This document shows, one piece after another, positions 11,233-22,330 of a DNA stretch of 64,000 bases (the stretch's first letter is position 1; each line of letters starts with the position of its first letter). The notes under the pieces were generated by a model. The model searched no databases. It was not told where the DNA came from and saw nothing but the letters and a program-made list of their open reading frames with translations. Made by a program: the position numbers and the translations under genes. The stretch lies in assembly GCF_964656455.1 (NCBI RefSeq), contig NC_135719.1, positions 11,201,163 through 11,265,162 of the forward strand, written 5' to 3'. This DNA comes from Halichoerus grypus (Eukaryota; Chordata; Mammalia; Carnivora; Phocidae).

Positions 11233-12128
11233 ATGACAAGATGGAAAAAATCACCTCAACAAAAAGAACAAGAGGTAGTACCGACTGCCAGGGACCTACT
11301 CAATACGGACATTAGTAGGATGTCAGATCTAGAGTTCAGAATCATCACTTTAAAGATACTAGCTGGGCTTGAAAAAAACATGGAAGTTATTAGAGAAACC
11401 CTTTCTGGAGAAGTAAAAGAACTAAAATCTAACCAAGTAGAAATCAAAAAGGCTATCAATGAGGTGCAATCAAATATGGGGGCGCTAACTGCTAGGATAA
11501 ATGAGGCAGAAGACAGAATCAGTGAGATAGAAGACCAAATGATGGAAAATAAAGAAGCTGAGAAAAAGAGAGATAAACAACTACTGGATCACGAGGGCAG
11601 AATTCGAGAGATAAGTGATACCATAAGACGAAACAACATTAGAATAATTGGGATCCCAGAAGAAGAAGAAAGAGAGAGAGGGGCAGAAGGTATAACGGAG
11701 CAAATTATAGCAGAGACCTTCCCTAATTTGGGGAAGGAAACAGGCATCAAAATCCAGGAAGCACAGAGAACCCCTCTCAAAATCAATAAAAATAGGTCAA
11801 CACCCCGACATCTAATAGTAAAACTTACGAGTCTCAGAGACAAAGAGAAAATCCTGAAAGCAGCTCGGGAAAGAGATATGTAACCTACAATGGTAGAAAC
11901 ATTAGATTGGCAACAGACTTATCCACAGAGACCTGGCAGGCCAGAAAGGACTGGCAGGACATATTCAGAGCACTAAACGAGAAAAATATGCAGCCAAGAA
12001 TACTATATCCAGCTAGGCTGTCATTGAAAATTGAAGGAGAGATAAAAAGCTTCCAGGACAAACAAAAACTAAAGGAATTTGCAAACACGAAACCAGCCCT
12101 ACAAGAAATCTTGAAAGGGGTCCTCTAA
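11233..12128 (+). pseudogene. L1 ORF1 (ORF1p), broken by one frameshift
   Basis: ORF1p is the trimeric RNA-binding protein and nucleic-acid chaperone of the L1 particle. The ATG at 11233 opens 216 codons. Residues about 45-130 are charged and heptad-like (coiled coil: EKNMEVIRETLSGEVKEL, ARINEAEDRISEIEDQM). From about 137 the RNA-recognition domain starts (RRNNIRIIGIPEEE). At codon 217 a stop (11881-11883) ends the frame, but the C-terminal domain continues in another frame from about 11877 (TYNGRNIRLATDLS, then ILYPARLSLKIEGE) to a stop ending at 12128. The offset is a net +2 (or -1) near 11872-11877, plausibly an extra GA in aaagagatatg. With the frame joined the length would be about 297 codons, near the family norm. 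The product is therefore truncated before the domain needed for RNA binding. Confidence 0.9.
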
Positions 12129-12209
12129 GCAAAGAGAGAGCCTAAAAGCAACATAGACCAGAAAGGAACACAAACAATATACAGTAACAGTCACTTTACA
12201 GGCAATACA

Positions 12210-15200
12210 ATGGCACTGAATTCCTATCTTTCAATAGTTACCTTGAATGTAAATGGGCTAAATGCCCCAATCAAAAGACACAGGCTATCAGATTGGATTA
12301 AAAAACAAGACCCATCGATATGCTGTCTGCAAGAGACTCATTTTAGACGCAAAGACACCCCCAGATTGAAAGTGAGGGGGTGGAAAACCATTTCCCATGC
12401 TAATGGACATCAAAAGAAAGCTGGGGTGGCAATCCTTATATCAGACAAATTAGATTTTAAACCAAAGACTGTAATAAGAGATGAGGAAGGACACTATATC
12501 CTACTTAAAGGGTCTATCCAACAAGAAGATCTAACAATTGTAAATATCTATGCCCCTAACATGGGAGCAGCCAATTATATAAGGCAATTAATAACAAAAG
12601 CAAAGAAACACATCGACAACAATACAATAATAGTGGGGGACTTTAACACCCCCCTCACTGAAATGGACAGATCGTCTAAGCAAACGATCAACAAGGAAAT
12701 AAAGACTTTAAATGACACACTGGACCAAATGGACTTCACAGACATATTCAGAACATCCCATCCCAAAGCAACGGAATACACATTCTTCTCTAGTGACCAT
12801 GGAACATTCTCCAGGATAGATCACATCCTAGGTCATAAATCAGGTCTCAACCGGTACCAGAAGATTGGGATCATCCCCTGCCTATTTTCAGACCACAATG
12901 CTTTGAAACTAGAACTCAATCACAAGAGGAAAGTCGGAAAGAACTCAAATACATGGAGGCTAAAGAGCATCCTACTGAAGAATGAATGGGTCAACCAGGA
13001 AATTAAAGAAGAATTAAAAAAATTCATGGAAACCAATGAAAATGAAAACACAACTATTCAAAATCTTTGGGATACAGCAAAGGCAGTCCTAAGAGGAAAG
13101 TATATAGCAATACAAGCCTTTCTCAAGAAACAAGCAAGGTCTCAAGTACACAACCTAACCCTACACCTAAAGGAGCTGGAGAAAGAACAGCAAATAAAGC
13201 CTAAACCCAGCAGGAGAAGAGAAATAATAAAGATCAGAGCAGAAATCAATGAAATAGAAACCAAAAGAACAGTAGCACAGATCAACGAAACTAGGAGCTG
13301 GTTCTTTGAAAGAATTAACAAGATTGATAAGCCCCTGGCCAGACTTATCAAAAAGAAAAGAGAAATGACCCAAATCAACAAAATCATGAATGAAAGAGGA
13401 GAAATCACAACCAACACCGAAGAAATACAAACAATTATAAGAACATATTATGAGCAACTCTATGCCAGCAAATTAGATAACCTGGAAGTAATGGATGCAT
13501 TCCTAGAGATGTATCAACTACCAAAACTGAACCAGGAAGAAATAGAAAACCTGAACAGACCTATAACCACTAAGGAAATTGAAGCAGTCATCAAAAATCT
13601 CCCAAAACACAAAAGCCCAGGGCCAGATGGCTTCCCAGGGGAATTCTACCAAACATTTCAAGAAGAATTAATACCTATCCTTCTGAAACTGTTCCAAAAA
13701 ATAGAAATGGAAGGAAAACTTCCAAACTCATTTTATGAGGCCAGCATTACCTTGATCCCAAAACCAGACAAAGACCCCATCAAAAAGGAGAATTACAGAC
13801 CAATATCCCTGATGTACATGGATGCAAAAATTCTCACCAAAATACTAGCCAATAGGATCCAACAGTACATTAAAAGGATTATTCACCACGACCAAGTGGG
13901 ATTTATCCCTGGGCTGCAAGGTTGGTTCAACATCCGCAAATCAATCAACGTGATACAATACATTAACAAAAGAAAGAACAAGAATCATATGATCCTCTCA
14001 ATAGATGCAGAAAAAGCATTTGACAAAGTACAGCATCCTTTCTGGATCAAAACTCTTCAGAGTATAGGCATAGAGGGTACATACCTCAATATCATAAAAG
14101 CCATCTATGAAAAACCTACAGCGAATATCATTCTCAATGGGGAAAAACTGAGAGCTTTCCCCCTAAGGTCAGGAACGCGGCAGGGATGTCCACTATCACC
14201 ACTGCTATTCAACATAGTATTGGAAGTCCTAACCACAGCAATCAGACAACAAAAAGAAATCAAAGGCATCCAAATTGGCAAAGAAGAAGTCAAACTCTCA
14301 CTCTTTGCAGATGATATGATACTTTATGTGGAAAATCCCAAAGACTCCACCCCAAAACTGCTAGAACTCATACAGGAATTCAGTCAAGTGGCAGGATATA
14401 AAATCAATGCACAGAAGTCAGTGGCATTCCTATACACCAACAACAAGTCAGAAGAAAGAGAAATTAAAGAGTCGATCCCATTTACAATTGCACCCAAAAC
14501 CATAAGATACCTAGGAATAAATCTAACCAAAGAGGCAAAGGATCTGTACTCAGAAAACTATAAAATACTCATGAAAGAAATTGAGGAAGACACAAAGAAA
14601 TGGAAAAACTTTCCATGCTCATGGATCGGAAGAACAAATATTGTGAAGATGTCAATGCTACCTAGAGCAATCTACACATTCAATGCAATCCCCATCAAAA
14701 TACCATCCACTTTTTTCAAAGAAATGGAACAAATAATCCTAAAATTTGTATGGAACCAGAAAAGACCCCGCATAGCCAGAGGAATGTTGAAAAAGAAAAG
14801 CAAAGCTGGCGGCATCACAATTCCAGACTTCCAGCTCTACTACAAAGCTGTCATCATCAAGACAGTATGGTACTGGCACAAAAACAGACGCATAGATCAA
14901 TGGAACAGAATAGAGAGCCCAGAAATGGACCCTCAACTCTATGGTCAACTCATCTTTGACAAAGCAGGAAAGAATGTCCAATGGCAAAAAGACAGTCTCT
15001 TCAACAAATGGTGTTGGGAAAATTGGACAGCCACATGCAGAAGAATGAAACTGGACCATTTCCTTACACCACACACAAAAATAGACTCCAAATGGTTGAA
15101 AGACCTCAATGTGAGACAGGAGTCCATCAAAATCCTAAAGGAGAACACAGGCAGCAACCTCTTCGACCTCAGCCGCAGCAACTTCTTCCTAGAAACGTCG

Positions 15201-16025
15201 CCAAAGGCAAGGGAAGCAAGGGCAAAAATGAACTATTGGGACTTCATCAAGATCAAAAGCTTTTGCAAAGCAAAGGAAACAGTCAACAAAACCAAAAGAC
15301 AACTGACAGAATGGGAGAAGATATTTGCAAATGACATATCAGATAAAGGGCTAGTATCCAAAATCTATAAAGAACTCATCAAACTCAACACCAAAAGAAC
15401 AAAGAATCCAATCAAGAAATGGGCAGAAGACATGAACAGACATTTTTCCAAAGAAGACCTCCAAATGGTCAACAGACACATGAAAAAGTGCTCAACATCG
15501 CTCGGCATCAGGGAAATCCAAATCAAAACCTCAATGAGATACCACCTCACACCAGTCAGAATGGCTAAAATTAACAAGTCAGGAAATGAGAGATGTTGGC
15601 GGGGATGCGGAGAAAGGGGAACCCTCCTACACTGTTGGTGGGAATGCAAGCTGGTGCAGCCACTCTGGAAAACAGTATGGAGGTTCCTCAAAAAGTTGAA
15701 AGTAGAGCTACCATATGATCCAGCAATTGCACTACTGGGTATTTACCCCAAAGATACAAAAGTAGGGACCCGAAAGGCTACGTGCACCCCGATGTTTATA
15801 GCAGCAATGTCCACAATAGCCTAACTGTGGAAAGAGCCAAGATGTCCATCAACAGATGAATGGCTAAAGAAAAAGTGGTATATATATACAATGGAATATT
15901 ATGCAGCCATCAAAAGGAATGAGATCTTGCCATTTGCAACGACGTGGATGGAACTGGAGGGTATTATGCTGAGCGAAATAAGTCAAACAGAGAAAGACAT
16001 GTATCATATGACCTCACTGATATGA
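12210..16025 (+). pseudogene. L1 ORF2 (endonuclease/reverse transcriptase), one nonsense codon
   Basis: ORF2p nicks target DNA and reverse-transcribes L1 RNA there. The ATG at 12210 follows an 81-bp spacer and opens 1204 codons to a stop at 15822-15824. The endonuclease residues are in place: N13 (TLNVNG), E42 (QETH), D144 and N146 (GDFN), D204, D228 and H229 (SDH). RT: D599 (SIDAEKAFD), TRQGCPLSP, and FADD at 699-702. The Cys-rich motif C1129-C1133-H1141-C1146 (CX3CX7HX4C) is intact. Codon 1205 is TAA where a related copy at 31245-31478 encodes Lys (AKLW). The frame then stays open to 16023-16025, so 67 of 1271 codons are cut off. Whether the truncated enzyme keeps activity is unknown; no catalytic residue is lost. 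Confidence 0.95.
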
Positions 16026-16475
16026 GGAATTCTTAATCTCAGGAAACAAACTGAGGGTTGCTGGAGTGGGGGGTGGGGTGGGAGGGATGGGGTGACTGGG
16101 TGATGGACACTGGGGAGGGTATGTGCTCTGGTAAGCGCTGTGAATTGTGCAAGACTGTTGAATCTCAGATCTGTACCTCTGAAACAAATAATGCAATATA
16201 TGTTAAGAAAGAAAAAAAGAAGAAGAATGTAGCAGGAGGGGAAGAATGAAGGGGGGGAAATCGGAGGGGGAGAAGAACCATGAGAGACAATGGACTCTGA
16301 AAAACAAACTGAGGGTTCTAGAGGGGAGGGGGTTGGGAGGATGGGTTAGCCTGGTGATGGGTATTAAAGAGGGCACGTACTGAATGGAGCACTGGGTGTT
16401 ATGCACAAACAATGAATCATGGAACACTATATCTAAAACTAATGATGTAATGTATGGGGATTAACATAACAATAA
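16026..16475 (+). other. L1 3' UTR built of two related modules
   Basis: aaacaaactgagggtt occurs at 16044 and 16302 (258 bp apart). After each the same series follows: a G-rich tract, ctggtgatgg or gggtgatgg, gagggtatgtgctctgg / gagggcacgtactgaatgg, and ctctgaaacaaataatgcaat / tctaaaactaatgatgtaat, then ttaa. The two modules are thus a diverged tandem duplication of an L1 3' end. Short L1 pieces at 8691 and 22616 keep only the second. Confidence 0.8.
16067..16093 (+). other. G-quadruplex-prone tract in L1 3' UTR
   Basis: Four or more runs of at least three G with one- or two-base loops (six G, T, four G, T, GGGAGGG, AT, four G). Such tracts are typical of L1 3' UTRs in mammals. Folding is predicted from pattern only. 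Confidence 0.65.
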
Positions 16476-16493
16476 AAAAATTAAAAAAAAAAA

Positions 16494-16507
16494 AGAAAAT
16501 GAAAAGC
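16494..16507 (+). repeat. Target-site duplication of the young L1, right
   Basis: agaaaatgaaaagc, pairing with 9359-9373. Confidence 0.9.
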
Positions 16508-17412
16508 AACCAACTGAATAAAAAGATATTTGCAAATGAGATGTCCAATAAGGGGCTAATATCCAAAGTATATAAAGAACTTATACAAGTCAACACCAAG
16601 AAAATAATCCAATTAAAAAATAGGCAGAGGAACTGAATAGACATTTTTCCAAAGACATGCAAATGGCCTATAAACACATGAAAAGATGCTCAACATCACT
16701 CATCAGGGAAATGCAAATCAAAACCACAGCAAGCTATCACCTCACACCTGTCAGAATAGCTAAAATCAACAATACAAGAAACAACAGGTATTGGCTAGAA
16801 TGTGGAGAAAAAGGAACACTCATGCACTGTTGGTGGGAATGCAAACTGGTACAGCCACTGTGGAAAACAGTATGGAATTTCTTCAAGTTAAAAACAGAAT
16901 TACTATATGACCCAGTAATTCTACTACTGGATATTTGCCCAAAGAAAACAAAAACACTAATTTGAAAGGATATGTGCACCCCTATGTTTATTGCAGCATT
17001 ATTTACAATAGCCAGAATATAGAAGCAACCCAATGTCCATTGATGGATAAATGTATAAAGAGGATGTGGTGTATAGAATATTATTCAGCCATAAAGAATG
17101 AAATCTTTCCATTTACAATAATATGGATGGATCTAGAGGGTATAATGCTAAGTGAAATAAGTCAAAGAAAGATAATTCCCCATTTTACTCATATGGGGAA
17201 TTTAAGAAAAAGACAAATGAAAAAATAAACTCTTAAATATAGAGAATAAACTATTGGTTGTCAAAGCAGGGTTGGGTGGGGGTATGGGTGAAATAAGTGA
17301 AGGGGATTAAGAGAACACTTACTGTGATGAATAATGTATAGAATTGTTGAATCATTATATTGTACACCTGAAACTAATATAACATTGTTAATTATAGTTG
17401 CATTAAAAAAAG
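16508..17412 (+). mobile_element. Ancient L1, 3' continuation (ORF2 end and 3' UTR)
   Basis: Resumes the old L1: cctataaacacatgaaaag, ctcaacatcactcatcagg and ggtattggctagaatgtgg match the ORF2 C-terminal coding region. A 102-codon fragment (16657-16965) keeps [17 protein letters not shown], part of the Cys-rich motif. The 3' UTR (from about 17190) ends with gtacacctgaaactaat and attaaaaaaagaca. Confidence 0.88.
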
Positions 17413-17415
17413 ACA

Positions 17416-17618
17416 GGGGCACCTGGGTGGCTCAGTCGGTAAAGCATCCAACTCTTGATTTCGGCGCAGGTCATGATGTCAGGGTCGTGAGATCCAGCCC
17501 CAGGTTGGCTCTACGCTGGGCATGGAGCCTGCTTAAGATTCTCTCTCTCCCTCTACCTCTGCCCCTCCATCTTCCCCTCCCCCAACCTGTCCCTCTCGTT
17601 CTCTCCCCCCCAAACAAG
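17416..17618 (+). mobile_element. tRNA-Lys-derived SINE
   Basis: Head ggggcacctgggtggctcag, inner caggtcatgatgtcagg, CT-rich tract, and a decayed A-rich end (caaacaagacaaa). It lies at the very end of the ancient L1 A-tail, a favoured insertion point. Confidence 0.9.
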
Positions 17619-17755
17619 ACAAATTGCTTATAAAAAGCAATTAGAATGATACCTATTTCATACTAACATCAATGGATGTCAGAATTGCACTTCCAAAGGG
17701 CCAAGGGAATCCATCAACCTAAGAATTTTATACCTAGATAATCTGTCACTTTGTT

Positions 17756-17975
17756 AGTCAATAGGGTAGCCACAAGTCAAATGTGGCTATTGAGCACTTG
17801 GCAGGTAGCTAGTTCAAATTGAAATGGGCTGTAAATGTAAAATATAATCTGGATTTCAAAGACTTATTTCATTCTTATTTTCCTAACATTTTAATATTTT
17901 ATACTGATTATATGTTGAAATCATATTTTGGACATATTGGGCTAAATAAGCTTTATTAACATTAAATACATCTTT
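17756..17975 (+). mobile_element. MER-type DNA transposon fragment (hAT-like?)
   Basis: gtagccacaagtcaaatgtg, gctattgagcacttg and cattttggacatattggg-like wording recall a common non-autonomous MER element of mammals. The family is not settled. Confidence 0.45.
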
Positions 17976-18029
17976 TCCTACTTTTTAAATCAGCCCTATT
18001 AATTTCCATTCAATAACTAAAATTCACCA

Positions 18030-18215
18030 CCTTCTTCCAACCTCACCACCTTCCACAACCTTGTACTTTTAGCACTTTCTTGGTTGCAAAGTACACACTT
18101 ATTTGTAGATTCATTTTATCTAGGTCTCCTCACTAAAATGAGCTCCATAAGGACAGAAACCCTATCTTCCATGTTCACCCTGTATGCTCAGGCTTGAGCA
18201 CAGCATGAATCAGGG
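18030..18215 (+). mobile_element. L2 3' end
   Basis: Contains gagctccataaggacagaaa and a cttgagcacagcatg end, the typical tail of L2, in diverged form. Confidence 0.55.
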
Positions 18216-18229
18216 AACCTCTACCACTC

Positions 18230-18400
18230 TTATGGTTAAGTGTGTGTGCTTCAGCACTGGGTGGCATATTTTGAATCTGCCGCTATGGGTCAGTGCTTCC
18301 TATCTAATCTTGGAGCAAGTCACTTAACTTTTATGAACTTTAATTTCTTTGGTACTAAAGAACCTACTTTCCTAGTCTTTAAGATTTTTGTGGAAAAGAA
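18230..18400 (+). mobile_element. MIR SINE remnant
   Basis: Order matches MIR: atggttaag, gaatctgccgctatggg, cttggagcaagtcacttaac and a tttaatttctttggtac stretch. Confidence 0.65.
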
Positions 18401-20070
18401 ATGAAATACCTCATAGGTTAAGTCCTTCTGATGCTTTTTAATTTGTGCCAGAGTCTTCATTTATAAAGGTGATGGCATGAAGAGGTCAACACCACTGAAA
18501 CAGTTTATTACTCACAGTTCCCCTAGAAAGGAGAAGCATGGCATGCAGGACCATATGTCCACAGATTTTATTGGGGTTTCCATGGGAACAGCATGATAGA
18601 GCAGGGTAAACTTCTTAGGATTGGCTAGTTTGATAATTCCAGTGGGCTTCAGGGCATGGGACTGCCACTAGTTTTATGGTACCTGGCCCCGGATGATTTA
18701 GGGCAGAAAAATATTGGCTTCATTTGAGAGTTAAATAAAGGAGGTAGTTGGTATTTGGACTCAAGACTGACTGGTTTGCATACATAAATCATGTTCAAAG
18801 GCAAGTTATATACTATCTCTAGGAATTAACTAGTCCTGAGAGGGGCAGTTTTCCCCCAGCCAGTAAGCAAGCTGTGTGTCCCCATCCCCTCCCCCACCAA
18901 AGATGTAAACTCATAAAATAAACATGGCTAACACACTTCTAAGCCCCTGGTATCCTTCAGAAGAGTAGCAATTTGCATGTCAAAGTGGCCACTGTGGTTT
19001 CTATCATAATTCTGCCTTTTTAGGCTTTTGAACCACCCTACCCACTTTATCAAGACCCCAACCAGCTAAATGCTAAGTTCTGCCCTAATGCTGATCTTAC
19101 TTCTAGGACACTCCCTGGCTCAGCCTTTCACCAGCAACCAAGATACTCTGGAAGGAATTATCACAAACTATTCTGCAGATTCAAGGAAATGCTATTAGGC
19201 ATTCTTCCAAAAAAAAAAAAAAATAGATTTTTTTTTTTTTCCTTTGCGTTATAGAAACCACTAGTGGTGGTGAACAGAAAAGCAGAAACTTTTCTGAAGT
19301 ATCCCAGGAACCCACACTCAGCTGAGCCCAAGGAATGAACCGGATCAGGGATGCCATGTAGAAGCTCTCTCACCTCCAGTTTTCTTTGCTTATCTGCTCT
19401 GTTTGTGCTTCCTCTACAGACTGTTGTGCTTTGCTACTTCAGTGCACATTGTGGGCGAAGGGGTGGACAACTGGAGCTGATTGGCTCAGTATGGGTGAGG
19501 AACCTATCTCTTGTCTAATCGCTGTTGCTAGGCAGTGAGTCAAATTATCCACAATGGCTGCTAAATGGTCTCTGCTCTGGAAAAGGGAGTTTAGTGGGGC
19601 AAGGTAGTTGTGAGCCAAGCAGATAAAAGTGATCATCAGGATAGAATAGTTTGGAAAAATCCGGTTAAGTTAAGCCGGAGGTTTCAGACCATACAGCTGG
19701 TGTTCACTGCACATTTTTAAGAGGGTGATAAAGTATGCAGTGTTAACCAAACTTACTGAACTCCAAGCATCTTCCCCCTCCCCCAAAATTTATTTACTAT
19801 AGAATCAGTGTCCTGAAGAATAGAGTTCCTAAAGGCAGAGATTGTGGCATATTTTCAAGTTTCTAAAGTTTTGCCCATATGGCAGAAGTTCAAAAAAAGT
19901 TTGCTCTTCTGACATTTTACCTGTATATCTTTATCTGTATATCTCATACAGTAGTGAGTTAGATGGGGGCATTGAAGGTTAAGATTCCATGAAAACACAT
20001 GCAAGAAGTGGGAACTCTGATGCCCCTGCCTAAAATAGAGTCAAATTTTGAACTAGACCATTCCTCCAAC
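18400..20070. other. Non-coding stretch, nothing recognised
   Basis: No coding frame or repeat family is recognised. An A16-TAG-T13 near-palindrome sits at 19209-19241. Near 19473 gattggctcag (CCAAT-box form) and at 19525 gttgctaggcag (RFX-like) occur within 60 bp, but nothing else marks a promoter. Confidence 0.4.
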
Positions 20071-20074
20071 TGTT

Positions 20075-20160
20075 TCATCTTACAAGCCCAGGAAAGCTGA
20101 GTGGCCCAACATCACACAGCAAGTTAGTAGCAAAGATAAAAACCAGAACCATAGCATGTC
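20075..20160 (-). mobile_element. MIR fragment
   Basis: gccaacatcacacagcaagt with aaaaaccagaacc recalls the inverted MIR core (gcccaaggtcacacagc form). Confidence 0.5.
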
Positions 20161-20689
20161 AAGTAGAGTAACAGTAGACCAACCTTGGAGGTGTTCAAGG
20201 TAGAGATCTGATTTTTCAAATATCCACCAAAACTTCTGAGCTAATTGTCACACAGGTACTATAGAAGTACCTAGATTTTATGAGAAGAGCAAGGAATTTA
20301 CACTTCAAGTTCAGGAATTAAATCTGTGTTTGCCAGCCCAAGCTGAGCCTCCAGAGACTGAACTCACATTCTTCACCACCACAGTGAGAGCCACAGAAGC
20401 AGCCTGTGCTCAGAATGCACTCACACTGGGAGCCTTGTGGAGTGTTTAATCCTTAATTTAAATCCTAATGATTATTCAGCCTATTTGAGAGTTTAACTCA
20501 GTCATCAAAGGTTAAACTGCCTCCGGGTTCTGCGTGCAACAAGGCAGGAAATTAGTTCCTCAGCCCTGAATCCCAGTGAAAATAAAGACAAGAGAAGGAG
20601 AAACTGACTCTGCCTTTGTTCAGAGGACACCACCTAAAGCTATACAGAAAGGAAAAGCAGAGCAGTACACACCTCCAGCAGCCCCAGGA

Positions 20690-20713
20690 CAAAAAAAAAA
20701 AAAAAAAAAAAAA
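20690..20713 (+). repeat. Poly(A) run without recognised element
   Basis: About 23 A in a row; aataaag lies 110 bp upstream at 20580. No known element body precedes it and I find no target-site duplication. Confidence 0.6.
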
Positions 20714-21900
20714 TGCATCCTTCATATACCTGGAGAGAGCAAATCCTTCCAGGAGGTTGCACCAGTAACTGGATGGATGGTAGATACCTCCTGCCACCTG
20801 CCCTTCCCCACCCAAGTACCTGTCTTTACATCCAATGCAGAAAAGGATATGTAGTGAGAAGACCCCCATCTCTGGCCATCACATAGCAAACAGCTCCCAA
20901 CATATTTTGTTTGGCTCAAAGCCTGTGCCAGTAACCCTTTTAAAGTAGACTCACCCGTGATGCCTTCTATCAGCCAGTGGGAATAGATCATTTAATGGAA
21001 CATGCCCATCAAAATGATGAAACTGAGAAAGCTTTTTACCAAGTACTAGGCTCCCAGACAGTCAGGTAGTTTATGTACACCTGCACCTGGGGATAGAAAC
21101 ATTGCAGGAAATGGGAAGCCCTAGGAGGATTAAAAGCCACAGCAGGAAGACCCCCTCCCCCAGAACACTAAGTTGACATTTCTTCTCAAAAATCCATCTT
21201 CCTGCATAAGTATTAGGCTCCCACTCACCATGACCACCTCTTCTCCCAGCTCATCCCTGCGCGGTGCCCAGCAGAGCTACCAGAGGCCATTTACTAGGTG
21301 TTGGATTAGGGTGAATCCTACAGGACACGGAGTTGACACCTGATGGCTTTTGTTTGATTTAGCTAAAAATACATCAGGCACCCCTGAAACCGAAGAAGTC
21401 TATAATTATCCATCTAGGCAGATCCCTACTCTGCATCCAACCACTTCTAAAGGCTGAGGCAAGCCCTTAGAATGTTCCTCTGATCTGTCCTTAAGCTGTG
21501 TTTCAGATGGCTCCTTTCTTAGCCTCCTAGGAGGTTCAGTCTTTCCACATGTGTTTTATCTTTACTGAACTTTCTAAGCTTTGCCTTGTGGCCATTGCTA
21601 CCACCCTGTCAACCCAGTAGCTGGATCAGCTGGGCGTACTTGAGCATCACAAGATTCTCCCTCCCCTCCGTCACTGTGTCGATTTAGTGGGGAATTCAAA
21701 CATGGAATGAACTTTATTTTCTTTTTGTTTATGTAACTTTGTCTCCTCATATTTTAAAGGAATATTGGTTCATTATTGTGTTCTGAAAATACAGAAAAAC
21801 AGAAACCCCTCCTGCAAATCAACCATAACACCACCAAAATAAAAGAATTATTGGCTAACCCTGCCTTTAGTCTTTTTAGTACACACAGGCACACCTGTAT
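20714..21900. other. Non-coding stretch, nothing recognised
   Basis: Unique-looking sequence with no supported exon, repeat or RNA gene. Confidence 0.4.
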
Positions 21901-21904
21901 CGAA

Positions 21905-22020
21905 AACCAAGGGCTAACATTTATTCAGTGCTACAGTATGTCCAGTACTTTGGGTAAGGGTCCAAATACAGTATTCCATTATCATAATTCAAGATAGTAA
22001 ATACTATTTCTAATCTCCAT
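21905..22020 (-). mobile_element. MIR-like fragment
   Basis: aacatttattcagtgctaca through caatacagtattccattatc follows the inverted MIR 3' order in strongly diverged form. Confidence 0.4.
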
Positions 22021-22094
22021 GTGATTATACCATAGATGCAATTGTTTTCCAGGTTTCTGCTTTTAACATTAAAACAAACATTTTCCACTTTACT

Positions 22095-22330
22095 AAAATT
22101 TTTGTAGTGTCTTTAATGATTTCGCATTTTTACTTTAGACACACTTTAAAGTGCCCTTAAAGATTTAAGTTGTTTCCATTTTTAATAAATAACACCGAGA
22201 TCTTCATGCATAAATGTTTCCTATATTTAACATTACTTAAAGTTTCTCAGAAGTGGAACTACCAGAGCAAATGGGTATAAATATTTAGAAAGATCTGTTC
22301 AGTTATTTGCAGAACTGATCCCCATGACTT
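22095..22330 (-). mobile_element. Ancient L1 (L1M-type) fragment
   Basis: gatttaagttgtttccattt, taacaccgagatcttcatgc and tcagaagtggaactaccag follow the antisense order of L1 ORF2 end and 3' UTR (compare the better copy at 53900-54460). Confidence 0.45.

Larger units (their letters stand above)
9374..16493 (+). mobile_element. Young full-length LINE-1 (about 7.1 kb)
   Basis: Complete L1 architecture: 5' UTR (9374-11232), ORF1 (11233-12128, one frameshift), 81-bp spacer, ORF2 (12210-16025, one nonsense codon), 3' UTR (16026-16475) and A-rich tail. Target-site duplications flank it. Few lesions, high CpG content in the promoter and nearly identical duplications point to a recent insertion. It landed in the ORF2 of an ancient L1 on the same strand. 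As it stands neither ORF1p nor full ORF2p could be made, so autonomous movement is unlikely; its RNA might still be mobilised in trans (inference). Confidence 0.96.
3850..17412 (+). mobile_element. Ancient near-full-length LINE-1, split by younger L1s
   Basis: Outer element of the nested stack. A 5' UTR (about 3850-4890), ORF1 remnant (4893-5800), long inter-ORF spacer (about 5800-6170), ORF2 remnant (6172-9358 and 16508-17180) and 3' UTR ending in an A-rich stretch at 17401-17412 occur in order. Removing the inserts at 8691-8950 and 9374-16493 makes the flanks join smoothly in ORF2. No frame is intact; frequent stops and indels show great age. Confidence 0.85.

Noticed and set aside
19209..19241. 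A16/T13 near-palindrome as a terminator or hairpin gene
   Set aside because: Low-complexity A and T runs; no SINE or pol III gene lies next to it.
20576..20854. 92-codon frame with a Lys run
   Set aside because: The Lys run is the translated poly(A) tract; no other support.
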